From assembly GCF_011516835.1 (NCBI RefSeq), contig NZ_WOTB01000006.1:157903-221902 (forward strand): DNA of 64,000 nt, read 5' to 3'. Positions within the stretch are counted from its first letter, which is position 1. Each line of letters opens with the position of its first letter. The position numbers and the translations under genes were made by a program. Shown piece after piece: positions 8,872-17,538 of this stretch. Below the pieces are notes generated by a model that saw only the letters and a list, made by a program, of their open reading frames with translations, did not search any database and had not been told where the DNA came from. Source of the stretch: Acetobacter musti (GTDB lineage: Bacteria > Pseudomonadota > Alphaproteobacteria > Acetobacterales > Acetobacteraceae).

Positions 8872-9780
8872 TTACTGCCCCGCGTCAGGCTCGGCATCCG
8901 CGTCATACACGACCTCAAGCACCGCACACCACGGATAGCGGGAATCATAACTCCTGCCGTCCTGAGACGCGACAGCCCCGTTCGCGTCGGTCGGAACATG
9001 CGTCAGAGTGACCGCGTCATCAATATTTCCGCCGATAATACTAAGCTGCTTTCCAAAAGGCTGTCCGTTCTGCCCCGTCGCCACAACAATCCCGCAATGG
9101 GCCGGGAAGCCATAGCGTGTCGGCAGGCTGGAGAAGCGCACGGATTTACTTCCGCCCCGTCCGGTACAAATCAGATCCCCTTGTTTCGGCACATATGCTC
9201 CCGGATCATGAGCCCGAAGTCCCGTCGACTCACCTGAGGCCGCCGCATTGATATATGTCGAATGATTGGGTGAGTAAGGGAACCGGTCATTCGCACCTGC
9301 AACCCGCATCACATAAGAAATAAAAGCTGCCGACCAGGCAAAATGACCGTCATGGATCAGATTGAACAGACTACCGTTCGCATCATACTTGCCACTCCAT
9401 GAAACTTCAGTTTCCTGCGGATCCTGCCCGATCCACCAGTACTCGCCGACACGCTGCCATAATCCAGGCGCACGCTCAGGCTTCACACTGCCAATCGTCG
9501 GTTCCGGGCGGAGTTCCGGGTCATCGTCATCCATCGGCATGCCAAAAAGCCGCCATTCGCGCATTGCGATTGCAACGACATCCTGCCTGTTAAAAGGAAC
9601 GAAATTGCGCGTTGCAAAATCCGGCACATGCGGATCCCAGGCCACAGGCCCGGCGCTGTTCCTGTACTGCGCCGTCGGTGTCTGCGCCGGGGTCGGACTG
9701 GCCTGAGGATGTGGAGCGCATGCGGCAACGCCGAGAGCAAGAAAAAGAGCAGCAGGCTTACGAAACACCAGATTGTCCAT
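8872..9780 (-). CDS. DUF2272 lipoprotein, likely CHAP/NlpC-like hydrolase fold
   Basis: The 302-residue protein starts with a lipoprotein signal ending in a lipobox LGVAAC (Cys21), followed by a Pro/Ala linker. The mature part matches the DUF2272 pattern: FVPFNRQDVVAIAMREWRLFG, a WSAAFISYVMR segment and PAHCGIVVATG near the end, recalling amidase folds that use Cys and His, although the enzyme activity is unproven. It should be anchored in the outer or inner membrane facing the periplasm, where a cell-wall role is likely. The ATG at 9780 was chosen over one at 9813 because it gives a standard signal peptide. Confidence 0.82.
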   Translation of the reverse strand: MDNLVFRKPAALFLALGVAACAPHPQASPTPAQTPTAQYRNSAGPVAWDPHVPDFATRNFVPFNRQDVVAIAMREWRLFGMPMDDDDPELRPEPTIGSVKPERAPGLWQRVGEYWWIGQDPQETEVSWSGKYDANGSLFNLIHDGHFAWSAAFISYVMRVAGANDRFPYSPNHSTYINAAASGESTGLRAHDPGAYVPKQGDLICTGRGGSKSVRFSSLPTRYGFPAHCGIVVATGQNGQPFGKQLSIIGGNIDDAVTLTHVPTDANGAVASQDGRSYDSRYPWCAVLEVVYDADAEPDAGQ

Positions 9781-9953
9781 CCCACAGGCCGGTGTGTCAT
9801 TCCGGCTTATCAACGTCAGAAGACGACATGAACCAGGTGAGCCATGCCTCTCCTGTTAATCTTTACAGCGTTGACATGCGGGCCGAAAGAGGCCGTCCAT
9901 CCACCCGCAGATCAAAATCCGCGATACAGATGTGCAATGAACCGCACGGGTCG

Positions 9954-11054
9954 TCAGGTCGCCTGCTCCGGAAAGAGTGCGTGCAACCCTGCCGCGCTCG
10001 CCGCACAACGTCCCCGCTCGGTAATGAGTCCGGTCACAAGGCGGGCCGGTGTCACATCGAAAGCCGGATTGGCCGCAGCACTGTCACGAGGCGTAATCCT
10101 GACCCTCCCGATCAGACCATCTTCCATCTGACCCGCCACATGCGTGACTTCAGACGCCGCCCGCTCCTCGATTGGAATTTCCCGAACGCCATCCGTGACA
10201 GTCCAGTCAATCGTGGTCGACGGAAGCGCGACCCAGAACGGTACATTGTTGTCTTTCGCCGCCAGCGCCTTGAGGTAGGTCCCGATCTTGTTGGCCACAT
10301 CGCCCTGCGCCGTCACCCGGTCTGTCCCGACGATCACCAGATCAACCATGCCATGCTGCATGAGATGGCCACCCGCATTATCCACGATCACCGTATGCGG
10401 CACACCATGACTGCCAAGTTCCCATGCCGTCAGAGCAGCACCCTGATTGCGCGGGCGGGTTTCGTCGACCCAGACATGCACGTCATATCCCATGTCATGC
10501 GCCATATAGATCGGCGCCAGCGCCGTTCCCCAGTCCACCGTCGCGATCCAGCCAGCATTACAATGTGTCAGAATATTAATCGTTCCTGTTTTTTTCTTAT
10601 CTTTTGCAATGCTTTCAATCAGAGAGAGTCCATGGCGACCAATGGCCTCGTTCTGCGCCACGTCTTCGTCGCAGATCAGCGCCGCCTCAGCATAAGCCGC
10701 CTCAACGCGATCTTCCGGTTTCAGAGGGCGCAGTTTCGCAAGCATGCGATCGATAGCCCAGCGCAGATTGATCGCCGTCGGTCGCGTTGCGGCCAGCATC
10801 GCCGCGTCACGTTCCATCGCCACGTCGTCCGGATCGGTCCGCAATGCAAGCGCAAGCCCGTAAGCAGCAACCGCTCCGATCAGCGGCGCACCTCGCACCT
10901 GCATGGATGTAATGGCATGAGCGACCTGACCGCACTCCGTCAGCCGGAGGACATCGAGAGAAAAAGGCAGGCGGGTCTGGTCAAAGATCAGAACCGTCCG
11001 ATTGTCTTCCGGATCCACCCGGACACTCCGGTACTGCACTCCGTTTATCTTCAT
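9954..11054 (-). CDS. mtnA: S-methyl-5-thioribose-1-phosphate isomerase
   Basis: The 366-residue protein of the eIF2B/MtnA family has [13 protein letters not shown] near residues 54-66, the active-site Cys in ILTHCNAG, the Asp in VIVGTDRVT and the closing [10 protein letters not shown] block. MtnA isomerises 5-methylthioribose-1-phosphate to the ribulose form in methionine salvage. No other salvage genes (mtnB, C, D, K or P) lie in this window, so it is either completed elsewhere or used in a shunt. Its start is followed upstream by 547 bp without a supported gene. Confidence 0.93.
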   Translation of the reverse strand: MKINGVQYRSVRVDPEDNRTVLIFDQTRLPFSLDVLRLTECGQVAHAITSMQVRGAPLIGAVAAYGLALALRTDPDDVAMERDAAMLAATRPTAINLRWAIDRMLAKLRPLKPEDRVEAAYAEAALICDEDVAQNEAIGRHGLSLIESIAKDKKKTGTINILTHCNAGWIATVDWGTALAPIYMAHDMGYDVHVWVDETRPRNQGAALTAWELGSHGVPHTVIVDNAGGHLMQHGMVDLVIVGTDRVTAQGDVANKIGTYLKALAAKDNNVPFWVALPSTTIDWTVTDGVREIPIEERAASEVTHVAGQMEDGLIGRVRITPRDSAAANPAFDVTPARLVTGLITERGRCAASAAGLHALFPEQAT

Positions 11055-11601
11055 GGCGACGACATCCTGGTTCAGAAAAAATGGAATTCGGAGAATATTA
11101 GCCTGACGGGTGAATTATCACCAGTGAGGACACCCGGACCACCTGCCGTTTCGGTTGCGATGAAAATATTCCGTTACAATATAAGCGAGTGTGCGTTGCA
11201 CGCATGGCGCGTAGCAATCTGATGCAACCTTTACCAGATCAGGAACATCCGCCTGATAACAGATCCGGATTCCTGTTTCATAATATTGTTATTATGAAAG
11301 GATATTTTCTTATTTTATCCATTTCGTATTCCGTAATGATCATCTGTCTTCGGACATCACGACGACTATAATCTGTATAAAGAATGGCCGATATTGATAT
11401 TGCAAACAGGAACGGGCATCTATATTGAAGTGATCAATCAGGGTAATGATGCCTTCATTGCAGACTTTCCGGACTGCTTCCGAAGTCTTCCATGTCAGGA
11501 AAGACAGGAACAGAGTTCAGGCACTGTTTTGAAAAGTATCATATATAGCACTGAGAATTCTGATGATGTTCTCAGATGCGTGACAACAGGAAGAGCAGGC
11601 C
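11055..11601. other. AT-rich intergenic region between mtnA and the H1-like gene
   Basis: No convincing gene was found here, although one 75-codon frame (11394-11621) is open. The region is clearly richer in A and T than its surroundings. It contains a perfect 10-bp inverted repeat at 11276-11299, a TATAAT hexamer at about 11367 that could be a -10 element, and a 7-bp hairpin CTGAGAA/TTCTCAG at 11551-11575 in the presumed leader of the H1-like gene. The divergent promoters of mtnA and the H1-like gene should lie here. Confidence 0.6.
11276..11299. repeat. Perfect 10-bp inverted repeat in AT-rich DNA
   Basis: TTTCATAATA (11276-11285) and TATTATGAAA (11290-11299) are perfect complements around TTGT. 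It could be an operator for a dimeric repressor or a hairpin; no regulator is assigned. Confidence 0.5.
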
Positions 11602-12102
11602 ATGGCCAAGAGACCAGCTAAAGTTACCGCACCAGCCGCAGCACCGAAAAAGACCGCTGCCGTGAAAAAAGCTCCGGCAAAAAAAGTCGCGCCGAAAGCC
11701 ACGAAAACGCCGGCACCTTCGCCCGCACCAAAAACCCGGGCTGCAGCCGCTCCAAAGACGAAGATTGCCGCGAAAACCGCAGCGAAAGCGCCCGCAAAAA
11801 CGACGCGTACCGCGCGCGTGGCAGAAACTGCGCCGAAAGCCGTTACGAAGCGTAAAGCTGCTGCTGCACCGGCTGTTAAGGCTGTGGCAAAGAAAACTGC
11901 AGCACCAAAAGCAAGCACATCGCGCAAAGAGGCACCGGCCGTCAGACTGTCAGCCGTCGAGCGTCTGCGGATCACACAGGAAGCCCGCAAACAGAAACGC
12001 CTGACACGGCTGGCTGCGGAAAAAGCAGCTGCCGAGCAGGCCGAAACACCGAAGCGTCAGACACGCGCCAAAGTAACCCGGAGCCGTGCAGCCCGCAGCT
12101 GA
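11602..12102 (+). CDS. Histone H1-like Lys/Ala/Pro-rich DNA-binding protein
   Basis: This 166-residue, very basic protein is built from irregular repeats of the KKAPAKK, AAPK and KTAAK type over residues 1-110, with almost no aromatic residues. The C-terminal part (about 115-160) is a predicted charged helix with RLSAVERLRITQEARKQKR. It resembles the tails of eukaryotic H1 and bacterial AlgP or Hc1-type proteins, which bind DNA without sequence specificity and condense the nucleoid; such a role is inferred here. The gene has a long AT-rich leader and ends 31 bp before a very strong terminator. Confidence 0.8.
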   Translation: MAKRPAKVTAPAAAPKKTAAVKKAPAKKVAPKATKTPAPSPAPKTRAAAAPKTKIAAKTAAKAPAKTTRTARVAETAPKAVTKRKAAAAPAVKAVAKKTAAPKASTSRKEAPAVRLSAVERLRITQEARKQKRLTRLAAEKAAAEQAETPKRQTRAKVTRSRAARS

Positions 12103-12133
12103 TACAGCCTGCAGACGCTGGTCGGATTTAATT

Positions 12134-12176
12134 AAAGAAAGGCCCGAAACCCCTGGTGGGTTTCGGGCCTTTCTTT
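12134..12176. terminator. Bidirectional Rho-independent terminator
   Basis: A perfect 19-bp stem (12134-12152 with 12158-12176) with loop CTGGT carries a GC-rich core GGCCCGAAACCC flanked by an A-rich 5' side and T-rich 3' side, so it works on both strands. It sits between the convergent H1-like gene and the flagellar operon. Confidence 0.95.
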
Positions 12177-12204
12177 TAATCTTCCCACGCCAGATAACGG
12201 AAAG

Positions 12205-12612
12205 TTACGCGTTGTTGCGAAGCGCCTTACCGGGTTGTCCACGCGTCGGAATATAGCTTCCCGAATTACCATATCGCGTCTTCGCCGTGGGATCCGGCAG
12301 CGCTTTCGTCAAAAGCCTGATAATAAAGCTCTGTGCGGTCATCGCCTGACGCAGAAGCATCCGGTTTTCCTGCAGCGCGTCATCAAGCCGTCTGGCAGCG
12401 TCCGGCAGCTCCGGAGAGCAGCACTCCGCTGCATCTTCCGTCTCCGGACTTCGTGTGCAGACAATATCGAGCCTGTCCAGGTCAGCAAGCGCAGCTTCCT
12501 TCCGTGCCAGGAGCGACACAGCTGCCGGAATATCACCCGCTCTCAGCTGAACATTTTCCGCCTCGATAACATCGAGAACGGTTTCAAGTGTTTTCAGCGT
12601 AGTAGCTGTCAT
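12205..12612 (-). CDS. FlgN-like flagellar chaperone (probable)
   Basis: The 135-residue, mostly helical protein has a heptad-like N-terminal part (TLETVLDVIEAENVQLRAGD, then LLARKEAALADLDRL) and a second helix around LDDALQENRMLLRQAM. This matches the size and helical-hairpin layout of FlgN-type chaperones, which deliver the hook-filament junction proteins FlgK and FlgL. It overlaps the stop of the flgJ-like gene by 4 bp and is last in the flgI operon, where such a gene is usual in Alphaproteobacteria. The similarity is low, so the assignment rests largely on context. Confidence 0.65.
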   Translation of the reverse strand: MTATTLKTLETVLDVIEAENVQLRAGDIPAAVSLLARKEAALADLDRLDIVCTRSPETEDAAECCSPELPDAARRLDDALQENRMLLRQAMTAQSFIIRLLTKALPDPTAKTRYGNSGSYIPTRGQPGKALRNNA

Positions 12613-12932
12613 CCTGCTTTCTCCTGAATTTCAAGCATCTGGCGATAGATTGATTTCGCCAGACCAAGACCGCCATTGCCCTCCATCTGTTTTGCCATTT
12701 CATCGACCAGCATCGGCCTGAAAGTCGACTCCCCGACACCACCCCCAAAAGGGGTCTTCGAAAGATCGACCGTATCAAACATCGGCTTAAGAAGCTGACC
12801 GATCGCCATCGTCTCGAAATCAGAAGCCGCCTTCCATATTTTTGGATCAACCGGCGCACCCGCCGCAGGCACTGTTACAGTCCCGGCGGATGGGGAAGGG
12901 GAGCCCAACGTACTTTTAACACCGCTCGTCAT
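12609..12932 (-). CDS. FlgJ-type rod-binding protein
   Basis: The 107-residue protein equals the N-terminal domain of FlgJ, the rod-capping scaffold (pattern DFETMAIGQLLKPMF, FGGGVGESTFRPMLVDEMAKQM and GLGLAKSIYRQML). It lacks the muramidase domain found in enterobacterial FlgJ, which is normal in Alphaproteobacteria, where a separate enzyme opens the wall. It acts in the periplasm during rod assembly. The start overlaps the flgI stop by 4 bp and the end overlaps the FlgN-like start by 4 bp, so the three are translationally coupled. Confidence 0.87.
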   Translation of the reverse strand: MTSGVKSTLGSPSPSAGTVTVPAAGAPVDPKIWKAASDFETMAIGQLLKPMFDTVDLSKTPFGGGVGESTFRPMLVDEMAKQMEGNGGLGLAKSIYRQMLEIQEKAG

Positions 12933-14095
12933 CGTACCTCCAGATCTGCCTGAAGAGCGCCATCCGCCTTGATGGCCTGAAGGATGGAAATCATGTCACG
13001 CGGCCCGACACCCAGAGAGTTCAGACCCGACACCAGATCACTGAGCGCCGGCCCGTTCCGAAGAATGCCGAGCTTCGCATTATTGCCGTTACTGACATTG
13101 ATGCTGGTTCTCGGCACGACGGTCGTCGTGCCATTGGACATCGGGCCAGGCTGGGAGACCTGCGGCGTTTCGGTGACCTGAATAGTCAGATTACCCTGCG
13201 CGATCGCTACTGTGCTGATCCGGACATCGTTCCCGATCACGATCGTGCCGCTGGCATCGTCAACAACAACTTTCGCCAGCGTGTCAGGTTCAACGAGCAG
13301 ATCGCCGATGCGATAAAGCGCCTGCATCCTGTCGACGGCACTAAGATCCAGAGCCACCGTGCGCGGATCCTCGACGCGCGCAATATTGCCGCCAAGGCTG
13401 GAATTGATCACCTGCGCCACACGTGTCGCCGTTGTAAAATCGGGATTGCGCAAAGACAGATGCTGCAGCTTCCGGTCCGTCATACTGAGCGGCACCTCGC
13501 GCTCCACCACCGCGCCATTGGCAATATGTCCGTTGGTCGGAATATTATGGACAATAGAGGCAGCCGCACCGCGCGCACTGAACGCATTCGTGGCGAGCGA
13601 CCCCTGAGCAACCGCATACACCTCGCCGTCCGCAGCCATCAGCGGCGTGACAAGAAGTGTGCCCCCGGTCAGATCGGTCGCATCGCCGGTTGCCGACACA
13701 GTCACGTCTATCCGGCCGCCACCATGCGCAAAAGGAGGAAGATCCGCCGTCACCATTACCGCGGCCACATCATGGGTCTGGAGCTGAATTTCATTGGCGC
13801 GAATATTGACACCCAGGCGGTTCAGCATGCTGACCAGCGTTTCGCGCGTAAACAGTACGTTGGTCAGCTTATCGCCCGTGCCGTGCAGCCCGGCCACCAG
13901 ACCGTACCCGATCAGCTGATTCGTCCGGACCCCTTCAAAATCGGCAATATCCTTGATCCGGACCCTGGCCGCATGCGCCGGCGTAAGTCCCGCCATCATG
14001 CTGCCGAGCATGAAAAAAGACGCAAGCAGCACGGAGACGAGGCGACGAAACGCCCCCGTCTGCACGGGCTTTCTTCTGCGGTGAGTAGGATTCAT
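12929..14095 (-). CDS. flgI: Flagellar P-ring protein
   Basis: The 388-residue protein has a cleaved signal peptide (LVSVLLASFFMLGSMMAGL, cleavage near AHAA at about residue 42), then RIKDIADFEGVRTNQLIGYGLVAGL and GTGDK, which are hallmark FlgI sequences. It assembles into the periplasmic P ring that bushes the flagellar rod in the peptidoglycan layer. The C-terminal sequence GLNSLGVGPRDMISILQAIKADGALQA is typical for the family. It is the first gene of flgI-flgJ-flgN and is divergent from fliX, as in Caulobacter. Confidence 0.95.
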   Translation of the reverse strand: MNPTHRRRKPVQTGAFRRLVSVLLASFFMLGSMMAGLTPAHAARVRIKDIADFEGVRTNQLIGYGLVAGLHGTGDKLTNVLFTRETLVSMLNRLGVNIRANEIQLQTHDVAAVMVTADLPPFAHGGGRIDVTVSATGDATDLTGGTLLVTPLMAADGEVYAVAQGSLATNAFSARGAAASIVHNIPTNGHIANGAVVEREVPLSMTDRKLQHLSLRNPDFTTATRVAQVINSSLGGNIARVEDPRTVALDLSAVDRMQALYRIGDLLVEPDTLAKVVVDDASGTIVIGNDVRISTVAIAQGNLTIQVTETPQVSQPGPMSNGTTTVVPRTSINVSNGNNAKLGILRNGPALSDLVSGLNSLGVGPRDMISILQAIKADGALQADLEVR

Positions 14096-14240
14096 TCCGA
14101 TGTTTGCCGCTCGTCAATGTTTTGCCGACAGACTATCCGCCGTAAGAGCAAACAATTCCTCAACGGGCAGCGCGGGACGACGCTCTTCCTGATCCGGAAA
14201 CGGATGGAGGCATGGTTCCTGCTCACGGTGTGGAGACAGA

Positions 14241-14705
14241 ATGAGCGTCAGCGGCATAACAGGCTACATTTCCCGGGCGATCACATCGTCCCGGCCCCGG
14301 CGACGGACAACGCCGGCTCCCTTTTCAGTGACGCAGAAAGAAAATACCGCGGAAACTCCGGCTGCCGGTCCGGTAAACAGCGTCTCGCTTCTCGGTCTGC
14401 AGGAGGAACATGACCCGGAACCGCAGGGTAATGACAGAACGGCATTCGCCTGGGGTAATGACGCGCTGAAAACCCTTCGCGCCGTTCAGGTCTCGCTGCT
14501 TGAAGGCGGCTCTCCATCCGAAGCGCTCGCGGTCCTGGAAGCGCTGTGCCGGGTGGTCCCCGCCGCCGCGAGCCCCGGCCTCGCCGCCGTGATCAGATCG
14601 ATTCGGGTCCGCGCCGCCGTTGAGGTCGCCAGAGGAAAGCAGTCACGTAAGAATACAGAGTCACCGGACGAGGGAGAAGACGATGACAGCCGACCCTCAG
14701 CGTAA
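14241..14705 (+). CDS. fliX: FliX-like flagellar assembly regulator
   Basis: The 154-residue protein has an N-terminal SVSGITGYISR segment and a C-terminal region with LKTLRAVQVSLLEGG and RSIRVRAAVEVAR, resembling FliX, the alphaproteobacterial factor that couples early flagellar assembly to FlbD-dependent transcription. The gene is divergent from flgI and just upstream of dksA, which is the arrangement known in Caulobacter. No flbD or sigma-54 promoter was found in this window. The similarity is moderate and the identity depends mainly on synteny. Confidence 0.77.
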   Translation: MSVSGITGYISRAITSSRPRRRTTPAPFSVTQKENTAETPAAGPVNSVSLLGLQEEHDPEPQGNDRTAFAWGNDALKTLRAVQVSLLEGGSPSEALAVLEALCRVVPAAASPGLAAVIRSIRVRAAVEVARGKQSRKNTESPDEGEDDDSRPSA

Positions 14706-14843
14706 ACATTACCCGACCGTCCGGCTGTAACAGATATTCCACAGAATCAAGGCTGCGATTCGTGCTTGGCTCCGTCACGCCCCGTCGCTATAAGCCGCCC
14801 ATTCTTTGGCGGGCATCTGCCCCCGGTCGCGGAGACGCTTCTT

Positions 14844-15257
14844 ATGATCACACTTCCTCCGGATTACAGACCGTCCGACGACGAAGAATTCATGAATCCC
14901 ATGCAGGTCGAATATTTCCGCGAAAAACTGCTGAAATGGCGCACAGACCTGCTGAAAGAAGCCGGCGGAACACTCGCCAGCCTTTCCGAAGGCGGGATTC
15001 ATGAAGCGGATGTGACGGATCGCGCCAGTGTCGAAACCGACAGAGCCCTTGAATTGCGGACACGGGATCGTGCCCGCAAACTGATCGGTAAAATCAATCA
15101 GGCCCTGCAGCGCATCGATAACGGAACCTACGGCTACTGTGAGGAAACCGGCGAGCCAATCGGCCTCAAACGGCTCGAAGCCCGGCCGATTGCAACACTG
15201 TCGATCGAAGCGCAGGAACGTCACGAACGGATGGAAAAGATTCACCGCGACGACTGA
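14844..15257 (+). CDS. dksA: DksA-type RNA polymerase-binding transcription factor
   Basis: The 137-residue protein has the coiled-coil hairpin with the tip motif DVTDRA (the D-x-x-D-x-A signature that enters the RNA polymerase secondary channel), followed by a zinc-finger-like globule GYCEETGEPIGLKRLEARPIATLSIEAQERHE. Only one of the four zinc-ligand cysteines of E. coli DksA remains, as is usual in the alphaproteobacterial group. It should modulate promoter choice with ppGpp in the stringent response. An upstream TTG at 14766 would add 26 residues of no conservation; the ATG at 14844 was chosen. Confidence 0.9.
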   Translation: MITLPPDYRPSDDEEFMNPMQVEYFREKLLKWRTDLLKEAGGTLASLSEGGIHEADVTDRASVETDRALELRTRDRARKLIGKINQALQRIDNGTYGYCEETGEPIGLKRLEARPIATLSIEAQERHERMEKIHRDD

Positions 15258-15362
15258 TCCCGCAACACCGGAACAGAGCAAGGGGTGATAAAAACCACCC
15301 GGACGGCGATTCAGGGGCTTGCCGATATCCTGCCGGAAATGTAGGAAGCCTCTCGCCTCAGT

Positions 15363-15437
<75 letters not shown>

Positions 15438-15500
15438 TCTTTCTCCTGACCTGTGGCAGTATGGCGCGGCAGTCCAGACCACGGTTACAGGAAAAGCACT

Positions 15501-15887
15501 ATGCTGAAAATTGACGATCCGGATGTCCTCCGCGAGGTGACAGAAGCATCAGACCGGTATGAAGCCGCCCTGATGGCCAATGACGTGGACACGCTTGATG
15601 TGCTGTTCCGCGATGCACCGGAGACCCTCCGTTACGGTGTCGGCGAAAATCTTTACGGTTTCAGTGAAATCGCCGAATTCAGGAAAACCCGTACGGGCGG
15701 CTCGCCACAGAGAGACGTCATCCGTCGCGTCATCACAACTTATGGTCCTGATATGGCGACCGTGAATCTGGAATTCCGGCGCAAAGGCGGAAGCCGGACC
15801 GGCCGCCAGAGCCAGACATGGCTCCGCACAGATGAGGGATGGCGCATCGTCACTGCCCATGTTTCGCTGATGGAAGCCTTTTCCTGA
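15501..15887 (+). CDS. HpxZ-like NTF2-fold protein (AtzH-like family)
   Basis: The 128-residue protein has the NTF2-like pattern of the HpxZ/AtzH family: a long first helix DPDVLREVTEASDRYEAALMANDVDTLDVLF, the LRYGVGENLYGFSEIAEFR block and the strand RQSQTWLRTDEGWRIVTAHVSLM. Family members sit in oxalurate and triazine catabolic operons, often as small accessory subunits of amidases. Here no such genes are adjacent, so its partner is unknown. The ATG at 15501 follows an AGGAAA sequence by 6 nt; the tRNA-Thr gene lies directly upstream. Confidence 0.78.
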   Translation: MLKIDDPDVLREVTEASDRYEAALMANDVDTLDVLFRDAPETLRYGVGENLYGFSEIAEFRKTRTGGSPQRDVIRRVITTYGPDMATVNLEFRRKGGSRTGRQSQTWLRTDEGWRIVTAHVSLMEAFS

Positions 15888-15962
15888 CAACACAATTCTG
15901 AGGGGTATGGTGCAGCATCTTCGCCCGCGCAGCCGGCCTTCGCGCAGACTTGCCATGCCCCG

Positions 15963-17366
15963 ATGAACAGTGACAGCGCAACCGGACTCGGGGCGCACGA
16001 CCCTTCCGAAACAATCGCGGGACAGGAGCCATCGTTCTCCACGCGGCCGCTTCCTGTGCGTTTTCTGATCTTCATGATGCCGGTCCTCCTGGACTGCGTG
16101 CTTCAGTCAGCATCCGGAACGATCGGAAATATCTATGTTGGACGCCTGCTCGGCCCGGATGATCTCGCTGCGGCGAGTTCGTTCTTTCCGCTTCTGCTGG
16201 TTCTGATCTCGTGCGGCGTCGGCCTGGGAACCGGCGCAAGTGTTCTCGTGGGGCAATACTGGGGAGCCGGTCAGGCCGGACGGGCGAGGGTGGTCGCCTC
16301 CGCCGCGCTGGGCGTCGGGCTCGCCATCGGCGTGATCATCGCCGCTGCGTCTCAGGTCGCAATCCGTCCGACACTCACACTGTTTGGCACCCCGGAGAAC
16401 GTGCTGGATCACGCCGCGCGCTACGCAGGCACGCTGCTGCTCGGAACGCCGGCCCTGGCGATGCTCATCATCGCCTCGATCGTTCTGCGCGGCGCCGGTG
16501 ATAATGTCAGACCTCTGGTGTCGATGACCACCCAGATCATCGTGACCCTGATCGCAACCCCGCTCGCCATCCGCGCCGGACTGGGCCTCGATGGCGCAGC
16601 CTTCGCAACCCTGGCGGGCTGGACAGTTGCCCTGCTTTACATGGCGCTCTCCCTTCGGCGCGCGAAACACCCGCTTGCGCCGGATGTCACCATGCTGCGC
16701 GAACTCGTCCCGGCCAGTTCCGTACTTCTGCCGGTGCTTCGCCTCGGTCTGCCGGCCATGGTCGAGATCATGACAATGGGACTGGCCGAGATCGCCCTCG
16801 TCGGGCGGATCAATGCTTTCGGCTCGGACATGACAGCCGCCTACGGACTCTTCATGCAAACCCTCACTTATATAGAATACCCCGGCATGGCCGTCGGCAT
16901 CACCGTTTCCGTCCTGTGCGCACATGCCATCGGTGCCCGTAACGAACCGGAAGCACGTGCGGTCCTCAGAGTCGGCTTCAGGGTCGGACTCATCATGACT
17001 GGATGTCTCGCCCTGACGGTTACACTGGCACCGGGAGCGGTCGCCTCGCTGTTCACAACCGACCGTCACGTGATAGGCCTCGCGGAGCACGCATTCCGGA
17101 CCGTGATGTGGAGCGCCGTTCCCCTCGCTCTCTGCGGTGTCGTCGGCGCCGCCATGCGGGCCAGCGGAGATGTAATCGGACCGATGACGATTCAGCTCTG
17201 CTGCATCATCCTCATCGAACTTCCGGTCGGGGCCATCGCCGCCCGTCTCTGCGGCGCACCGGGCGTCTGGTTCGGCTATCCCGCCAGCTTCAGCGCCATG
17301 TTCATAATAACCGTCATTTACTGGGCAGTCCGCTGGAGACAGCGTCCGCTTATTCCCGTCATCTGA
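15963..17366 (+). CDS. MATE-family efflux transporter
   Basis: The 467-residue polytopic protein has about 12 membrane helices arranged in two similar halves, the layout of the multidrug and toxic compound extrusion family. Conserved features include VLLDCVLQSASGTIGNIYVG near TM1, a GAGDNVRPLV segment at the end of TM6, and GLPAMVEIMTMGLAEIALVG at the start of the second half. These pumps expel cationic drugs or metabolites using Na+ or H+ gradients. The substrate is not evident. It begins 76 bp after the HpxZ-like gene and is followed by a 172-bp gap. Confidence 0.9.
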   Translation: MNSDSATGLGAHDPSETIAGQEPSFSTRPLPVRFLIFMMPVLLDCVLQSASGTIGNIYVGRLLGPDDLAAASSFFPLLLVLISCGVGLGTGASVLVGQYWGAGQAGRARVVASAALGVGLAIGVIIAAASQVAIRPTLTLFGTPENVLDHAARYAGTLLLGTPALAMLIIASIVLRGAGDNVRPLVSMTTQIIVTLIATPLAIRAGLGLDGAAFATLAGWTVALLYMALSLRRAKHPLAPDVTMLRELVPASSVLLPVLRLGLPAMVEIMTMGLAEIALVGRINAFGSDMTAAYGLFMQTLTYIEYPGMAVGITVSVLCAHAIGARNEPEARAVLRVGFRVGLIMTGCLALTVTLAPGAVASLFTTDRHVIGLAEHAFRTVMWSAVPLALCGVVGAAMRASGDVIGPMTIQLCCIILIELPVGAIAARLCGAPGVWFGYPASFSAMFIITVIYWAVRWRQRPLIPVI

Positions 17367-17538
17367 CAGTCAGCCGCCACTCTCAGGACCGTGTCCCGCA
17401 ATCGCAGACCTGCCATTTTCATCCCGACCGTAAGGAAGACGTGACTAACTGTCCGTTTGGTAATAACTTATTCAGGTTTCCGGGCACCATCCTGCATAAC
17501 CGGATCCATATGGCAGACTGATCGGGGAAGGCGAAGTT

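Noticed and set aside
9612..11222. A 536-codon forward frame opposite mtnA and the DUF2272 gene
   Set aside because: It is antisense to two genes with clear family motifs and its sequence is Arg/His-rich without any domain, as expected from a shadow frame in GC-rich coding DNA.
11394..11621. 75-codon frame in the AT-rich gap before the H1-like gene
   Set aside because: There is no ribosome-binding site and it overlaps the H1-like start in another frame; no conserved feature was seen.
14096..14240. Possible sigma-54 promoter between flgI and fliX
   Set aside because: The known neighbours use sigma-54 in Caulobacter, but no GG-N10-GC pair in the right context was found on either strand.
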